From: Gaiellasilicea sp033857955
GTDB lineage: Bacteria > Actinomycetota > Thermoleophilia > Gaiellales > Gaiellaceae
Assembly (NCBI GenBank): GCA_033857955.1
Contig: JAWVCW010000006.1
Span: 124,001 to 188,000, forward strand
Direction: 5' to 3'
Length of the DNA: 64,000 nt
Part shown: positions 48,693 to 56,839 of the stretch, piece by piece
Layout: each line of letters begins with the position of its first letter
Numbering within the stretch: position 1 is the stretch's first letter
Program-made: the position numbers and the translations under genes
The notes under the pieces: generated by a model
The model's database searches: none
What the model was told of the DNA's origin: nothing
Seen by the model: the letters and a program-made list of their open reading frames with translations, nothing else

Positions 48693-49244
48693 ATGGCCTT
48701 CATCGAGCTGATCGACGAGACCAGCGACCCGGGATCCGCCACGAACATGACGCGCACTTTCGCCCATCGGCCTGCGGTGTACGCCGCCTGGCGACAGCTC
48801 CTCGGGGCAATCACCGGCACGATGGACGAGCGGCTGTACGAGCTCGTGACGCTGGCCGCGGCCGGCAGCCTGCGCTCGAGCTACTGCTCGCTGGCACACG
48901 GCCGGGTGCTGCTCGAGCGGCACGTGTCGGAGCCCGAGCTGCTCGCGCTCGCCTTGGAGCCGGAATCCGCGTCCCTCACAGCGGTGGAGTCCGCTGCGAT
49001 GCGGCTCGCGCGCAAGGTCGTCGAGGATGCAACCTCGGTCTCGTCTGAAGACGTCGGCGAGCTACGGAAGCTCGGCCTTTCCGACGCCGAGATCTTCGAC
49101 ATCGTCGCCGCGGCGGCGGCGCGCTGCTTCCTCAGCAAGACCCTCGACGGGCTCGGCATTCGGCCCGACGCGGAGTACGCAGCGCTGGCGCCGGAGCTGC
49201 GGGAGGCGCTGGTCACCGGTCGCCCGATCGCCGAAGCCACATAA
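48693..49244 (+). CDS. carboxymuconolactone decarboxylase-family (AhpD-like) protein
   Basis: 183 residues. The CMD motif is SSYCSLAHG, with Cys65 and His69. The first Cys of the AhpD CxxC pair is Ser, so peroxidase-type disulfide chemistry is doubtful. An AAAGGAG site precedes the ATG, so this gene uses a normal leader. It is divergent from cbs, with 46 nt between starts. Confidence 0.87.
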   Translation: MAFIELIDETSDPGSATNMTRTFAHRPAVYAAWRQLLGAITGTMDERLYELVTLAAAGSLRSSYCSLAHGRVLLERHVSEPELLALALEPESASLTAVESAAMRLARKVVEDATSVSSEDVGELRKLGLSDAEIFDIVAAAAARCFLSKTLDGLGIRPDAEYAALAPELREALVTGRPIAEAT

Positions 49245-49319
49245 AGGACGAATCGACCTCGTTGCGAATACGCAGTTCGACTCGTCCAAGAGACGGGTAT
49301 CCGCGAAAAGGAGAAATCG

Positions 49320-49514
49320 ATGCAGTTTGGCCTACGTACAATCCTGCTGATCGCCGCGGTCGTTCTCTTCGTACTCGCTTGGCTGATCAACGACAGCTAC
49401 GGGGACCTTCTCGCGCTGGGCCTCACGGCCTTCGCGGGCAGCTTCCTCGTCGACGCGCTCGGCATGGGAGACCGTACGTTCGGCTCGTCGTCCGGCGGGA
49501 CGACCGGGACGTAG
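49320..49514 (+). CDS. small membrane protein, 64 residues
   Basis: Two hydrophobic helices (TILLIAAVVLFVLAWLI and LALGLTAFAGSFLV) and a Gly/Ser/Thr-rich tail. AAAAGGAG precedes the ATG. Function unknown. It ends 6 nt before the convergent purH. Confidence 0.78.
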   Translation: MQFGLRTILLIAAVVLFVLAWLINDSYGDLLALGLTAFAGSFLVDALGMGDRTFGSSSGGTTGT

Positions 49515-49520
49515 CTCAAG

Positions 49521-51053
49521 TCAGTGGCGGAAGTGCCGGCGCCCGGTGAACACCATCGCGGCGCCGGCGCTCTCCACCGCAGCGACCACGTCCGAGTCCC
49601 GCTTCGAGCCGCCCGGCTGGATCAGCGCGGTCACCCCCGCATCGAGGGCGAGCCTCGGCCCGTCCGGGAAGGGGAAGAACGCATCCGAGGCGAGCGCGGC
49701 GCCCTCGAGCGAGTGGCCGAGCTCGTTCGCCTTCTCGACGGCGATCCGGACGGCGTCGACGCGACTCATCTGACCGGCCCCGATCCCGACCGTCTGCAGG
49801 TCCTTGGCGATCACGATCGCGTTCGAGGCGACGTGCTTGCACACGCGCCAGGCGAACAGCAGGTCGCCCCACAGCGCCTCCGAGGGCTGTCCGACGACGA
49901 CGTGCATTCCTTCCCGGTCGGCGACGTCCCAGTCGCGGTCCTGGACGAGCAGGCCTCCGAGCACCCGCTTGTAGTCGCGCTCGGACGCCTCGGGCGAGCG
50001 CCGCTCGAGGTCATTGAGAATCCGCGTGGACTGCTTGCGCACGAGTGCCTCGAGCGCCACCTCGTCGTAGCCCGGCGCGAACACCACCTCCACGAACTGC
50101 TCGGCCAGCCGCTCGCCGAGTGCCGCGCTGACGCCACGGTTGAAGACGACGACGCCGCCGTAGGCAGAGATCGGGTCGGCCGCGAGAGCGCCGTCATAGG
50201 CTTCCTCGATCGAGGCGCCGACGGCCACCCCGCACGGGTTCGCGTGCTTGACGATTACGCAGGCCGGCAGCGTGAACTCGCGTGCGAGCAGTCGTGCCGC
50301 GTTCAGGTCGTTCAGGTTGTTGAACGAGAGCTCGCGGCCGTGGAGCTGCTCGACGCGTGCGAGCAGGTGCGTCCGAGCGCCCCGCTCCGAGTAGTACGCC
50401 GCATCCTGGTGGGGGTTCTCGCCGTAGGCGAGGTCCATCGCCTTCTCGAACACCGGCACGAAGACGGGCGGAAACGCCTCGCGGCCCGCGAACCAGGTGG
50501 CGATCGCCGCCTCGTACGACGCCGACGTCGCGAACGCCGTCGCCGCGAGCCGGCGACGCGTCTCGTGCGAGACCTCACCCGACGCGCGTAGCTCGCCGAG
50601 CACGGACTCGTAGTCGTCAGGCCGGCACACCGGCGTCACGTGCGCGAAGTTCTTCGCGGCGCCACGTAGCATCGAAGGCCCGCCGACGTCGATCATCTCG
50701 ACAGCCTCCTCCTCGCGGACGCCGTGCTCGCGCGCGACCCGCTCGAACGGATACAGGTTGACGCAGACGAGGTCGAACGCCTCGATCCCGTGCTCCTCGA
50801 GGGCGGCCATGTCCGTCTCCACCTCGCGGCGCGCGAGGATGCCGGCGTGAATGTGCGGATGCAGCGTCTTGACGCGGCCGCCGAGCATCTCCGGAAACTC
50901 GGTCACGGCCTCGACGGAGGTCACTTTCAGTCCGAGCTCCTCGATGTACGCGGCCGTTCCCCCGCTGGCCACGAGCTCCCACCCCAGCGAGGACAAGCCC
51001 TTCACGAACCCGTCCAAGCCGGTCTTGTCCCAGACGGAGATCAGCGCACGCAT
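49521..51053 (-). CDS. purH: bifunctional AICAR formyltransferase/IMP cyclohydrolase
   Basis: 510 residues. The N-terminal IMP cyclohydrolase domain has LISVWDKTGLDGF, VASGGTAAYIEELG and GRVKTLHPHIHAGIL. The formyltransferase domain follows (YGENPHQDAAYY, FNNLNDLNAA, VIVKHANPCGVAVG, SDAFFPFPDGP). It catalyses the last two steps to IMP. It overlaps purN by 13 nt and forms a purM-purN-purH operon. Confidence 0.97.
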   Translation of the reverse strand: MRALISVWDKTGLDGFVKGLSSLGWELVASGGTAAYIEELGLKVTSVEAVTEFPEMLGGRVKTLHPHIHAGILARREVETDMAALEEHGIEAFDLVCVNLYPFERVAREHGVREEEAVEMIDVGGPSMLRGAAKNFAHVTPVCRPDDYESVLGELRASGEVSHETRRRLAATAFATSASYEAAIATWFAGREAFPPVFVPVFEKAMDLAYGENPHQDAAYYSERGARTHLLARVEQLHGRELSFNNLNDLNAARLLAREFTLPACVIVKHANPCGVAVGASIEEAYDGALAADPISAYGGVVVFNRGVSAALGERLAEQFVEVVFAPGYDEVALEALVRKQSTRILNDLERRSPEASERDYKRVLGGLLVQDRDWDVADREGMHVVVGQPSEALWGDLLFAWRVCKHVASNAIVIAKDLQTVGIGAGQMSRVDAVRIAVEKANELGHSLEGAALASDAFFPFPDGPRLALDAGVTALIQPGGSKRDSDVVAAVESAGAAMVFTGRRHFRH

Positions 51054-51574
51054 AGCTCCCTCACCACCTCCGGCAGCAGCCGGTGCTCGATCGCCTGGAT
51101 CCGCTTGGTGAGCGTCTCGCGCGGCTCGACCGGCAAGGGCTCCTGCCTGATCACGTCGCCGGTGTCGAGACCCTCGTCGACGAGATGCACCGTCACCCCG
51201 GTCGTCTCCACCCCGGCCTCGAGCGCCTCGTCGATGGCGCGCGCACCGGGAAACTCCGGCAGCAGCGACGGGTGCACGTTGACGATCCGCCCGGGGTAAC
51301 GGTCGAGAAAGACAGGAGTCAGAAGATGCATGTAGCCGGCACAGACAACGAGCTCGACCCCCTGCGCGGAGAGCCAGGCGGCCATCGCGCGATCGCGCTC
51401 GTCGCGCGAGTCATAGGCGTCGAGCTCGAAGACGCCGGCCGCGATGCCTGCCCGCTTCGCCCGCTCGAGCGCGCGGGCGCCTGCCCGGTTGGAGGCAACC
51501 GCGCGGACCGGCAGACCGGCGTCGACCAGCGCCTGCAGGTTCGTCCCCTCACCGCTCACCAAGACTCCGATCAC
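51041..51574 (-). CDS. purN: phosphoribosylglycinamide formyltransferase
   Basis: 177 residues. GVLVSGEGTNLQALVDAG at the start, VNVHPSLLPEFPGARA with the catalytic His, and TVHLVDEGLDTGDVI with the catalytic Asp. It formylates GAR in purine synthesis. GTG 51574 overlaps the purM stop (GTGA). Confidence 0.95.
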   Translation of the reverse strand: MIGVLVSGEGTNLQALVDAGLPVRAVASNRAGARALERAKRAGIAAGVFELDAYDSRDERDRAMAAWLSAQGVELVVCAGYMHLLTPVFLDRYPGRIVNVHPSLLPEFPGARAIDEALEAGVETTGVTVHLVDEGLDTGDVIRQEPLPVEPRETLTKRIQAIEHRLLPEVVRELCVR

Positions 51575-52470
51575 GTCGCGACGATCCGCCCGATCACGAG
51601 GTCGTCGCCCGGCTCCGGCACCACCGCGCAATAGCCGATGCCGAGATTGAACACCCGGCGCGCCTCCTCCTCCTCGACGTGGCCGGCGAGCCAGGAGAAG
51701 ACGGGCGGCCGCTCCCAGGCGTCCCAGTCGAGCTCGGCCCGGAGCCCCTCCGGGACGACGCGGCTCAGATTGCCCTCGATCCCGCCGCCGGTGATGTGGG
51801 CGAACGCGTGGGCCGTCTCCCGGAGTCGCCGCACGTCGTCCAGGTAGAGCCGTGTCGCCGCCAGCAGGTCCGGCCCGTCGTAGTCCTCGACCTCGAGCAC
51901 CGACCGGATGAGCGTGAACCCGTTCGCATGAGCCCCGGCCGAGGCCAGGCCGATCACGTAGTCGCCCGCGCGCGCGGCCGAGCCGTCGATCAGCCGGTCG
52001 CGGTCGACGATGCCGACGCATGTAGCCGCGAAGTCGAGCTCCTCCTCGCGATAGACCCCCGGCAGCTCGGCGGTCTCGCCGCCGATCAGCGCAACCCCAG
52101 CAGCGCGGCAGACCTCGGCCGCACCCTCGACCAGCTCTGCAACCTGCTCGAGGTCGACGTGGTTCGCGGCCACGTAGTCGAGCAGGATCAGCGGGTCGGC
52201 GCCGCACGTGATCACATCGTTGATGCAGTGTGCCGCCATGTCGGCGCCGCAGGCGCGCAGGGCTCCACGCCGGCGCGCCACCATCGGCTTCGTGCCGATC
52301 GAGTCCGTGGAAGCCGCCAGCAGCCGCCGGTCGTCGAGCGGGTGGAGGCCCGCGAAGGCGCCGAAGCCTTGCGCGCCGGTGGACTCGACGGCTGCGCGCA
52401 GCCGCCCGACGATCCCCTCGGCCGTCGCGAGCGAGACCCCGGTGGCGGCGTACGTCCGGTCGTCACTCAC
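51571..52470 (-). CDS. purM: phosphoribosylformylglycinamidine cyclo-ligase
   Basis: 299 residues with AASTDSIGTKPMVA, INDVITCGADPLILLDYVA, LIGGETAELPG, SAGAHANGFTLIRSVL and HITGGGIEGNLSRV. It makes AIR in purine synthesis. It is about 45 residues shorter than E. coli PurM, mainly by loss of C-terminal sequence. TAGAGT lies 6 nt before the GTG. Confidence 0.95.
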   Translation of the reverse strand: MSDDRTYAATGVSLATAEGIVGRLRAAVESTGAQGFGAFAGLHPLDDRRLLAASTDSIGTKPMVARRRGALRACGADMAAHCINDVITCGADPLILLDYVAANHVDLEQVAELVEGAAEVCRAAGVALIGGETAELPGVYREEELDFAATCVGIVDRDRLIDGSAARAGDYVIGLASAGAHANGFTLIRSVLEVEDYDGPDLLAATRLYLDDVRRLRETAHAFAHITGGGIEGNLSRVVPEGLRAELDWDAWERPPVFSWLAGHVEEEEARRVFNLGIGYCAVVPEPGDDLVIGRIVAT

Positions 52471-52476
52471 GGCGTC

Positions 52477-52482
52477 ACTCTA
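52477..52482 (-). promoter_or_regulatory. -10-like hexamer TAGAGT before purM
   Basis: TAGAGT, 6 nt, then GTG 52470. It probably drives purM-purN-purH. Confidence 0.6.
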
Positions 52483-52565
52483 CGAGGTCCGCCGGAGTAC
52501 CCCAGGTGGTTGCTGCCATGAGATCGTCCGTCTCGGGGCGCGAGATCGTGGCGGCAGCCACCGAG

Positions 52566-53177
52566 TTAGATGAGAAGCTCGGCGTGGAGCTGGGGGCGCC
52601 CCTGTGGCCCGCCCGGCAGGAAGCGGACGACCGAGTCCCCCACCTTTACGCTCGTCCCGTCCCGCTCCGAGTCGAGCAGCTCCGCGAGCACGGTGGCCTT
52701 GGCCTCGGGGTTGTCCGCGAGCAGGTGGAGCTCGCCCAGCATCAGCTCGTCGTGCCCCTGCAGCAGCTCGTCGAGCCACTCGCGGGGCGGGTGCACCTCG
52801 AGCCGGAACCCGGCGTTCGTCGCGATGAAGGTGCGCCGTCCGCCGTGGGCCTGGATTCGCAGCTCGCGCTCCACGGCCCGGTCGATCAGGTCGGCAAACT
52901 CGTCCTCGTCGAGCGCGAGCCCGAAGTGGTCGAGCCGCGGCAACTCCCACTGCCCCGGCTGCACGACCACGTTCACGGCACCGCGTTCGAGCTCCGAAAG
53001 CCGGAGCTTGAAGCCGATCTCGTCGAGCTCCTCCCACGAGATCCCGGGCTCGAACGACTGGTACTCCTCGCCGATCCGGCCGTGCCGGGCGACGAGGGCG
53101 AATGCGAGCTTGCCGATGTAGCGCGCCTCAACCTGGCGAACCCGGTTCGTGACGAGGTGGTAGTGGAAGAGCTGCAC
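52566..53177 (-). CDS. uncharacterised protein, possibly VOC-like
   Basis: 203 residues starting MQLFHYHLVTNRVRQVEARY, with LPRLDHFGLALDEDEFADLI in the middle. The H..LV...V..VE.RY opening and the second DHFGLAL strand are arranged like a vicinal-oxygen-chelate half, but I cannot confirm it. The GTG start follows TAGAAT by 9 nt. It is divergent from the ctaG-like gene and shares a 15-bp box with it. Confidence 0.7.
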   Translation of the reverse strand: MQLFHYHLVTNRVRQVEARYIGKLAFALVARHGRIGEEYQSFEPGISWEELDEIGFKLRLSELERGAVNVVVQPGQWELPRLDHFGLALDEDEFADLIDRAVERELRIQAHGGRRTFIATNAGFRLEVHPPREWLDELLQGHDELMLGELHLLADNPEAKATVLAELLDSERDGTSVKVGDSVVRFLPGGPQGRPQLHAELLI

Positions 53178-53186
53178 GGGCGGGGG

Positions 53187-53192
53187 ATTCTA
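53187..53192 (-). promoter_or_regulatory. -10-like hexamer TAGAAT before the gene starting at 53177
   Basis: TAGAAT, 9 nt, then GTG. It overlaps the 15-bp inverted repeat. Confidence 0.5.
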
Positions 53193-53290
53193 GGAGGGAT
53201 CGGTGGAACGTCGCTCGTCGCCGGGGTGCGATGGTCGTTCCGAGCAGCGCGGCCCCGCGGCATAGCGCCCGTTCGCCGATCCCTCCTAGA
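53189..53290. promoter_or_regulatory. 15-bp inverted repeat framing a divergent promoter region
   Basis: TCTAGGAGGGATCGG (53189-53203) and its exact complement CCGATCCCTCCTAGA (53276-53290) are 72 nt apart. Each half lies about 8-11 nt before a divergent start codon and overlaps its -10 hexamer. Confidence 0.75.
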
Positions 53291-53292
53291 GT
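53287..53292 (+). promoter_or_regulatory. -10-like hexamer TAGAGT before the ctaG-like gene
   Basis: TAGAGT, 6 nt, then GTG 53299. Confidence 0.55.
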
Positions 53293-53298
53293 GGACCC

Positions 53299-54147
53299 GT
53301 GCTGACCGACTGGACGCTCGACCCGCTGCAGCTCGCGCCCGTTCTGCTCATGGCACTCGCCTACGGGATGCGGGCGCGGACGTTGCGCCGGCGGGCAACG
53401 CCGATGGCCGGCTACCGGGTCTTCCTCTTCACGCTGGGGATCGCGCTGCTCCTGCTCGCGTTCGCCTCCCCCATCGCCGCGATCGGGGAGGAGGAGCTCT
53501 TCAGCTTCCACATGGTGCAGCACATCCTGATCGGCGATCTCGCGCCCCTGTGCCTGCTCGCGGGCCTCTCGGGGCCGATGCTGCGGCCGCTGCTCGCATT
53601 CCGGCCGGTCGAGCGGCTGCGCGTGCTCGCGAACCCAGTCGTGGCGCTGCCGATCTGGGCGGCGAACCTCTACGTCTGGCATGTGCCGTTCCTCTACGAG
53701 GCCGCCGTCCGGCACTCGTCGGTTCACGCGCTCGAGCACGCGTGCTTCTTCACGGCCGGTCTGATCGTCTGGCTACCAGTGCTCGAGACGCTGCCGGCGC
53801 CCGAGTGGTTCGGCACGGGCCCGAAGCTCGCGTACGTCGCCGGCGTGCGCGTCGTTGAGACGGTGCTCGGGAACGTCTTCGTCTGGTCGGGCGCTGTCTT
53901 CTACGGCGTCTATGCCAGAGGGGACGAGCTCTGGGGGATCTCGCCGCTGCAGGATCAGGGCCTCGCGGGCGCGGTGATGATGATCGAGGGGTCGATCGTC
54001 ACGATCGTCGCGCTCGCGTGGCTCTTCCTGCGCATGGCACAGGAGGGCGAGCTGCGGCAGGAGCTGCTCGAGCGAGGGCTCGACCCGCGGGCGGTGCGCC
54101 GCGCTGTTCGGTACGGCCGGGCGCAGGAGCTTGCCGGCCGGCGCTGA
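53299..54147 (+). CDS. ctaG: cytochrome c oxidase assembly protein, caa3-type CtaG family
   Basis: 282 residues with about seven membrane segments. Family features are FSFHMVQHILIGDLAPLCLL, NLYVWHVPFLYEAAVRH and ALEHACFFTAGLIVW. CtaG-type proteins help build the copper centre of caa3 oxidase in Gram-positives. No oxidase genes are in the window, so its partners are elsewhere. The C-terminal cytoplasmic tail is basic. Confidence 0.9.
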   Translation: MLTDWTLDPLQLAPVLLMALAYGMRARTLRRRATPMAGYRVFLFTLGIALLLLAFASPIAAIGEEELFSFHMVQHILIGDLAPLCLLAGLSGPMLRPLLAFRPVERLRVLANPVVALPIWAANLYVWHVPFLYEAAVRHSSVHALEHACFFTAGLIVWLPVLETLPAPEWFGTGPKLAYVAGVRVVETVLGNVFVWSGAVFYGVYARGDELWGISPLQDQGLAGAVMMIEGSIVTIVALAWLFLRMAQEGELRQELLERGLDPRAVRRAVRYGRAQELAGRR

Positions 54148-54160
54148 ACACGAACCTTCA

Positions 54161-54589
54161 ATGCGCTCGAGTGGTGTGCATCACGTCGACCTCGTCGTCT
54201 CGTCGATCGAGCGCAGCCTGCCCTTCTACCGGGAGCTGCTGGCGCCGCTCGGCTATCACCGCATCAGCGAGGTGGAGGGCGAGCGCGGCGAGACGATCTG
54301 GTACATCGGCGGGCCGGGCAGCACGGTCGGCCTCCGCCAAACGCTTTCAGAGCAGGAACAGGGCTTCGGCGGCGTCGACCGCTACAAGATCGGGCTCCAC
54401 CATCTGGCGCTCGAGGCGGTCTCGCGCTCGGTCGTCGACGAGCGCCACGACTGGCTCGTCTCGAGGGGCGCGGCGATCGAGTCGCCTCCGGGCGAGTACA
54501 CCTACGTGCCCGGGTACTACGCTGTCTTCTTCTACGACCCCGACGGGATCAAGCTCGAGATCGTCCACGTGCCGGGTCTGGCCGCGTAG
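54161..54589 (+). CDS. VOC-family (glyoxalase/dioxygenase-like) protein
   Basis: 142 residues: VHHVDLVVSSIERSLPFYRE at the start, KIGLHHLALEA in the middle and FYDPDGIKLEIVHVPG at the end, giving the two His and one Glu metal ligands of VOC enzymes. Substrate unknown. The 3' end overlaps a convergent small gene by 58 nt. Confidence 0.87.
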   Translation: MRSSGVHHVDLVVSSIERSLPFYRELLAPLGYHRISEVEGERGETIWYIGGPGSTVGLRQTLSEQEQGFGGVDRYKIGLHHLALEAVSRSVVDERHDWLVSRGAAIESPPGEYTYVPGYYAVFFYDPDGIKLEIVHVPGLAA

Positions 54590-54762
54590 GGCTCCTCGAA
54601 GGTGACGGACGCGGCCGGCCCTTCGACCTTCAGCTCCGCGACCGCGCGCAGACAGTCGGTTCGGCTCGCATAGAGCGTCGAGATAGCGGCCGTGCCGCCG
54701 TTCTCGGCCGTTGCGGCCCACCACCACTGACCCGCATTGTCGTGACGAATCACGATGCGCAT
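54532..54762 (-). CDS. small YegP/DUF1508-like protein
   Basis: 76 residues. RIVIRHDNAGQWWWAATAEN and TLYASRTDCLRAVAELK follow the pattern of the DUF1508 (YegP) repeat. Function unknown. It is antisense to the end of the VOC gene over 58 nt, so expression is less certain. Confidence 0.6.
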   Translation of the reverse strand: MRIVIRHDNAGQWWWAATAENGGTAAISTLYASRTDCLRAVAELKVEGPAASVTFEEPYAARPGTWTISSLIPSGS

Positions 54763-54808
54763 ATCTGAATGATCGGCAACGGACCGGACGGATACGACCC
54801 CCGAAAGT

Positions 54809-55138
54809 TTAGGCCCGAGGATCGGTCCCTGCGGCGATCTCGCCAGCTTCACCCCGTTTGCGCACAATCAGCCAGTCTTCAGCGCCGCCGACAACATCCT
54901 CGACCTCGGCGCGCTCGTGACCGCGAATGAGGACGAATTGCGTCTCAACCGCCCGCACCGCCTCATATTCGCGCCCGCTGAGCTCGATTGCCGCCGTACA
55001 GTCTTCGTCCCCGCACTCGCACACGAGGCTGAGCTCTCCCTCACCCCCCTGCCACGTGCCGGCTCCCTCCTGCAGCCGCTCGTTGAGGGCGCGGAAGCGT
55101 ACCTCGTTCTCCGCCATCTGCCGCTCGCGCGCTTGCAC
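54809..55138 (-). CDS. small protein with Cys cluster, unknown function
   Basis: 109 residues. The helical start (ENEVRFRALNERLQEG) is followed by VCECGDEDCTAAIELS, a possible metal-binding cysteine cluster, and EYEAVRAVETQFVLIRGH. I recall similar short proteins in Thermoleophilia genomes but no function. TAGAGT is 7 nt before the GTG at 55138. Confidence 0.75.
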   Translation of the reverse strand: MQARERQMAENEVRFRALNERLQEGAGTWQGGEGELSLVCECGDEDCTAAIELSGREYEAVRAVETQFVLIRGHERAEVEDVVGGAEDWLIVRKRGEAGEIAAGTDPRA

Positions 55139-55145
55139 GAATGTG

Positions 55146-55151
55146 ACTCTA
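55146..55151 (-). promoter_or_regulatory. -10-like hexamer TAGAGT before the gene starting at 55138
   Basis: TAGAGT, 7 nt, then GTG. Confidence 0.55.
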
Positions 55152-55190
55152 AACCGGTAGAGATCGTGCGTCCTGGGTAAAGCGTGCGGA

Positions 55191-55589
55191 ATGGCCGCTG
55201 GACTCGACCGAGGAAGGCTTGAGCTGTACCTGCCCGCGACCGGCAGGGCTGTGGCGCAGGCCCGGGCGGCGGTCGACCAGCTCGAGACGCTCGAGTCCTA
55301 TCCGGACGCACGTTTCGCCGTGCGGCTACTGGTCAGCGAGCTGTTTACGAACGCCGTGAAGTACGGGCGACCCGGCGACGCCCGCGTCCGCCTCTCCCTT
55401 GAGATCGGCGACACGCACGTCCGCGGCGAGGTCGGCGACCACGGCCGCGGCTTCACGGAAGTCCACGTGCCGATGCCGGACGCGGAGGCCGAGTCAGGGC
55501 GAGGGCTTGCCTTTCTGGACGCGATCGCCGACCGGTGGGGCGTCATCCACGACGGCGAGATCTGCGTCTGGTTCGAGCTCGATCTCTAG
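55191..55589 (+). CDS. anti-sigma-factor-like ATP-binding protein (HATPase_c)
   Basis: 132 residues of the RsbW/SpoIIAB type. N-box LLVSELFTNAVKYG, G1 GEVGDHGRGFTEV and G2 ESGRGLAFLDAIADRWGV are present. Such proteins are serine kinases that hold sigma factors or anti-anti-sigma factors. No sigma or STAS gene is adjacent, so the partner is unknown. Confidence 0.88.
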   Translation: MAAGLDRGRLELYLPATGRAVAQARAAVDQLETLESYPDARFAVRLLVSELFTNAVKYGRPGDARVRLSLEIGDTHVRGEVGDHGRGFTEVHVPMPDAEAESGRGLAFLDAIADRWGVIHDGEICVWFELDL

Positions 55590-55652
55590 CCCAGGAGGGT
55601 TGTACGAAAACTCAGCGCCTTCCCGGCTGCCAAACCCTGGCACCCTCCAGGG

Positions 55653-56189
55653 ATGCCTGCCGGATACCGCACACCCGAGGAGGCAGCACGCGGCACGATC
55701 CCGGCGCGCCATGTTCAGCCGATCGGCGTCGTCATCCGTGGGGACAATGCAATCGTGGCGCAGTTGATGAATGACGGGCCGCCATTTGAATTTGAGACGT
55801 CGTTCTGCCACCGCGACCGGGATGGCTCGTGGACCGAGGGGATGAGCAGCAACGGAACCTCAGGCTTCTTGGACAGCGGTGGCGGAAAGGGAACCGCCGT
55901 CGTCTGGGCCGAGGCACCCGATGAAGCAGTCGCGGCCCGGTTCGTCTACGACAGCCGCAAGCTGGTGGCAGGGGTCGAACACGGCTGTGCGTTCGCCGTC
56001 TTCGACGACGTACCCGAGGACAACCGCTGGCTCTTCGACGGTCCGTTCCTCGTGGCCTGGATCGACGCGGCCGGCATCGAGACTTCGGTGGAAGTGTTCA
56101 AGCCTCTACCGTCCTTTGCCAAGGGCGTCCGGGACAGGTGGGACGCAACGATCGGAAACCACCCAAAGCCCGAGGAGCAGTCGAGCTGA
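55653..56189 (+). CDS. hypothetical protein, 178 residues
   Basis: A soluble beta-rich protein with Trp/Gly/Asp-rich segments (FCHRDRDGSWTEGMSSNGTS, VVWAEAPDEA). No family is recognised. A CTCCAGGG stretch precedes the ATG. Slightly less GC-rich codon use than neighbours makes transfer possible but unproven. Confidence 0.72.
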   Translation: MPAGYRTPEEAARGTIPARHVQPIGVVIRGDNAIVAQLMNDGPPFEFETSFCHRDRDGSWTEGMSSNGTSGFLDSGGGKGTAVVWAEAPDEAVAARFVYDSRKLVAGVEHGCAFAVFDDVPEDNRWLFDGPFLVAWIDAAGIETSVEVFKPLPSFAKGVRDRWDATIGNHPKPEEQSS

Positions 56190-56242
56190 GCGCCGATGCT
56201 GATCTGCTCCAGCGTCCGGGGGTGTCCCTGAGCGCTAGCCGC

Positions 56243-56788
56243 CTACGATGGGAGCACGGCCCTGAACACGATCACCCGGCTGAATGTCGTGCCGTCCACC
56301 TGCCATGCATAGCAACCCGCTGCGCGGAGCCGTGTCGTCGATGGCCTGTTCTGCCAGCCCCCTGGAGAGCTTCCACCGACGGACGAGAGGCGCATCTCTC
56401 GTGCGGGAATGCGACCAAGCCCGAAGCGCAATTCGTTTGGGCCATCGAGCTGCGCTCCTCGGATCAATACCGGCCCGCGGTAGCTGCGTGCGATCCATAG
56501 AACCTTGTTGCCGCTCCAATCACTGGGGTAGTAGACCTGCTCGGGTCGCACTGGATAGCTGAAGCTCAACTTCGGGAACGCGAGAACGGGCCATACCGGC
56601 CCCTTGCCCTGCCCTCGTCCGAACCCCGTCGAGATCGCGGGCGTAACCGGGCACGGCGCACCCGCCGTCAGCGTCGGAATGTGCAACGGCCTGTGCAGCT
56701 TCGACCACCGATCCGACCCCGACGCGGTCAACGGAACGAGGACGGAGGCCACCGCCGCGAGAACGAGGAGAGCTAAGCGGCGACTCAC
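56243..56788 (-). CDS. secreted hypothetical protein
   Basis: 181 residues with a signal peptide (RLALLVLAAVASVLVPLTAS) and a mature part rich in Pro, Gly and Trp containing two cysteines. No motif is recognised. The GTG start at 56788 fits the signal peptide. Confidence 0.75.
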   Translation of the reverse strand: MSRRLALLVLAAVASVLVPLTASGSDRWSKLHRPLHIPTLTAGAPCPVTPAISTGFGRGQGKGPVWPVLAFPKLSFSYPVRPEQVYYPSDWSGNKVLWIARSYRGPVLIRGAQLDGPNELRFGLGRIPAREMRLSSVGGSSPGGWQNRPSTTRLRAAGCYAWQVDGTTFSRVIVFRAVLPS

Positions 56789-56839
56789 GACTGAACTACA
56801 CCACTGGCGTCGATCAGATTCAAGAAACGCCGCCTGGGT

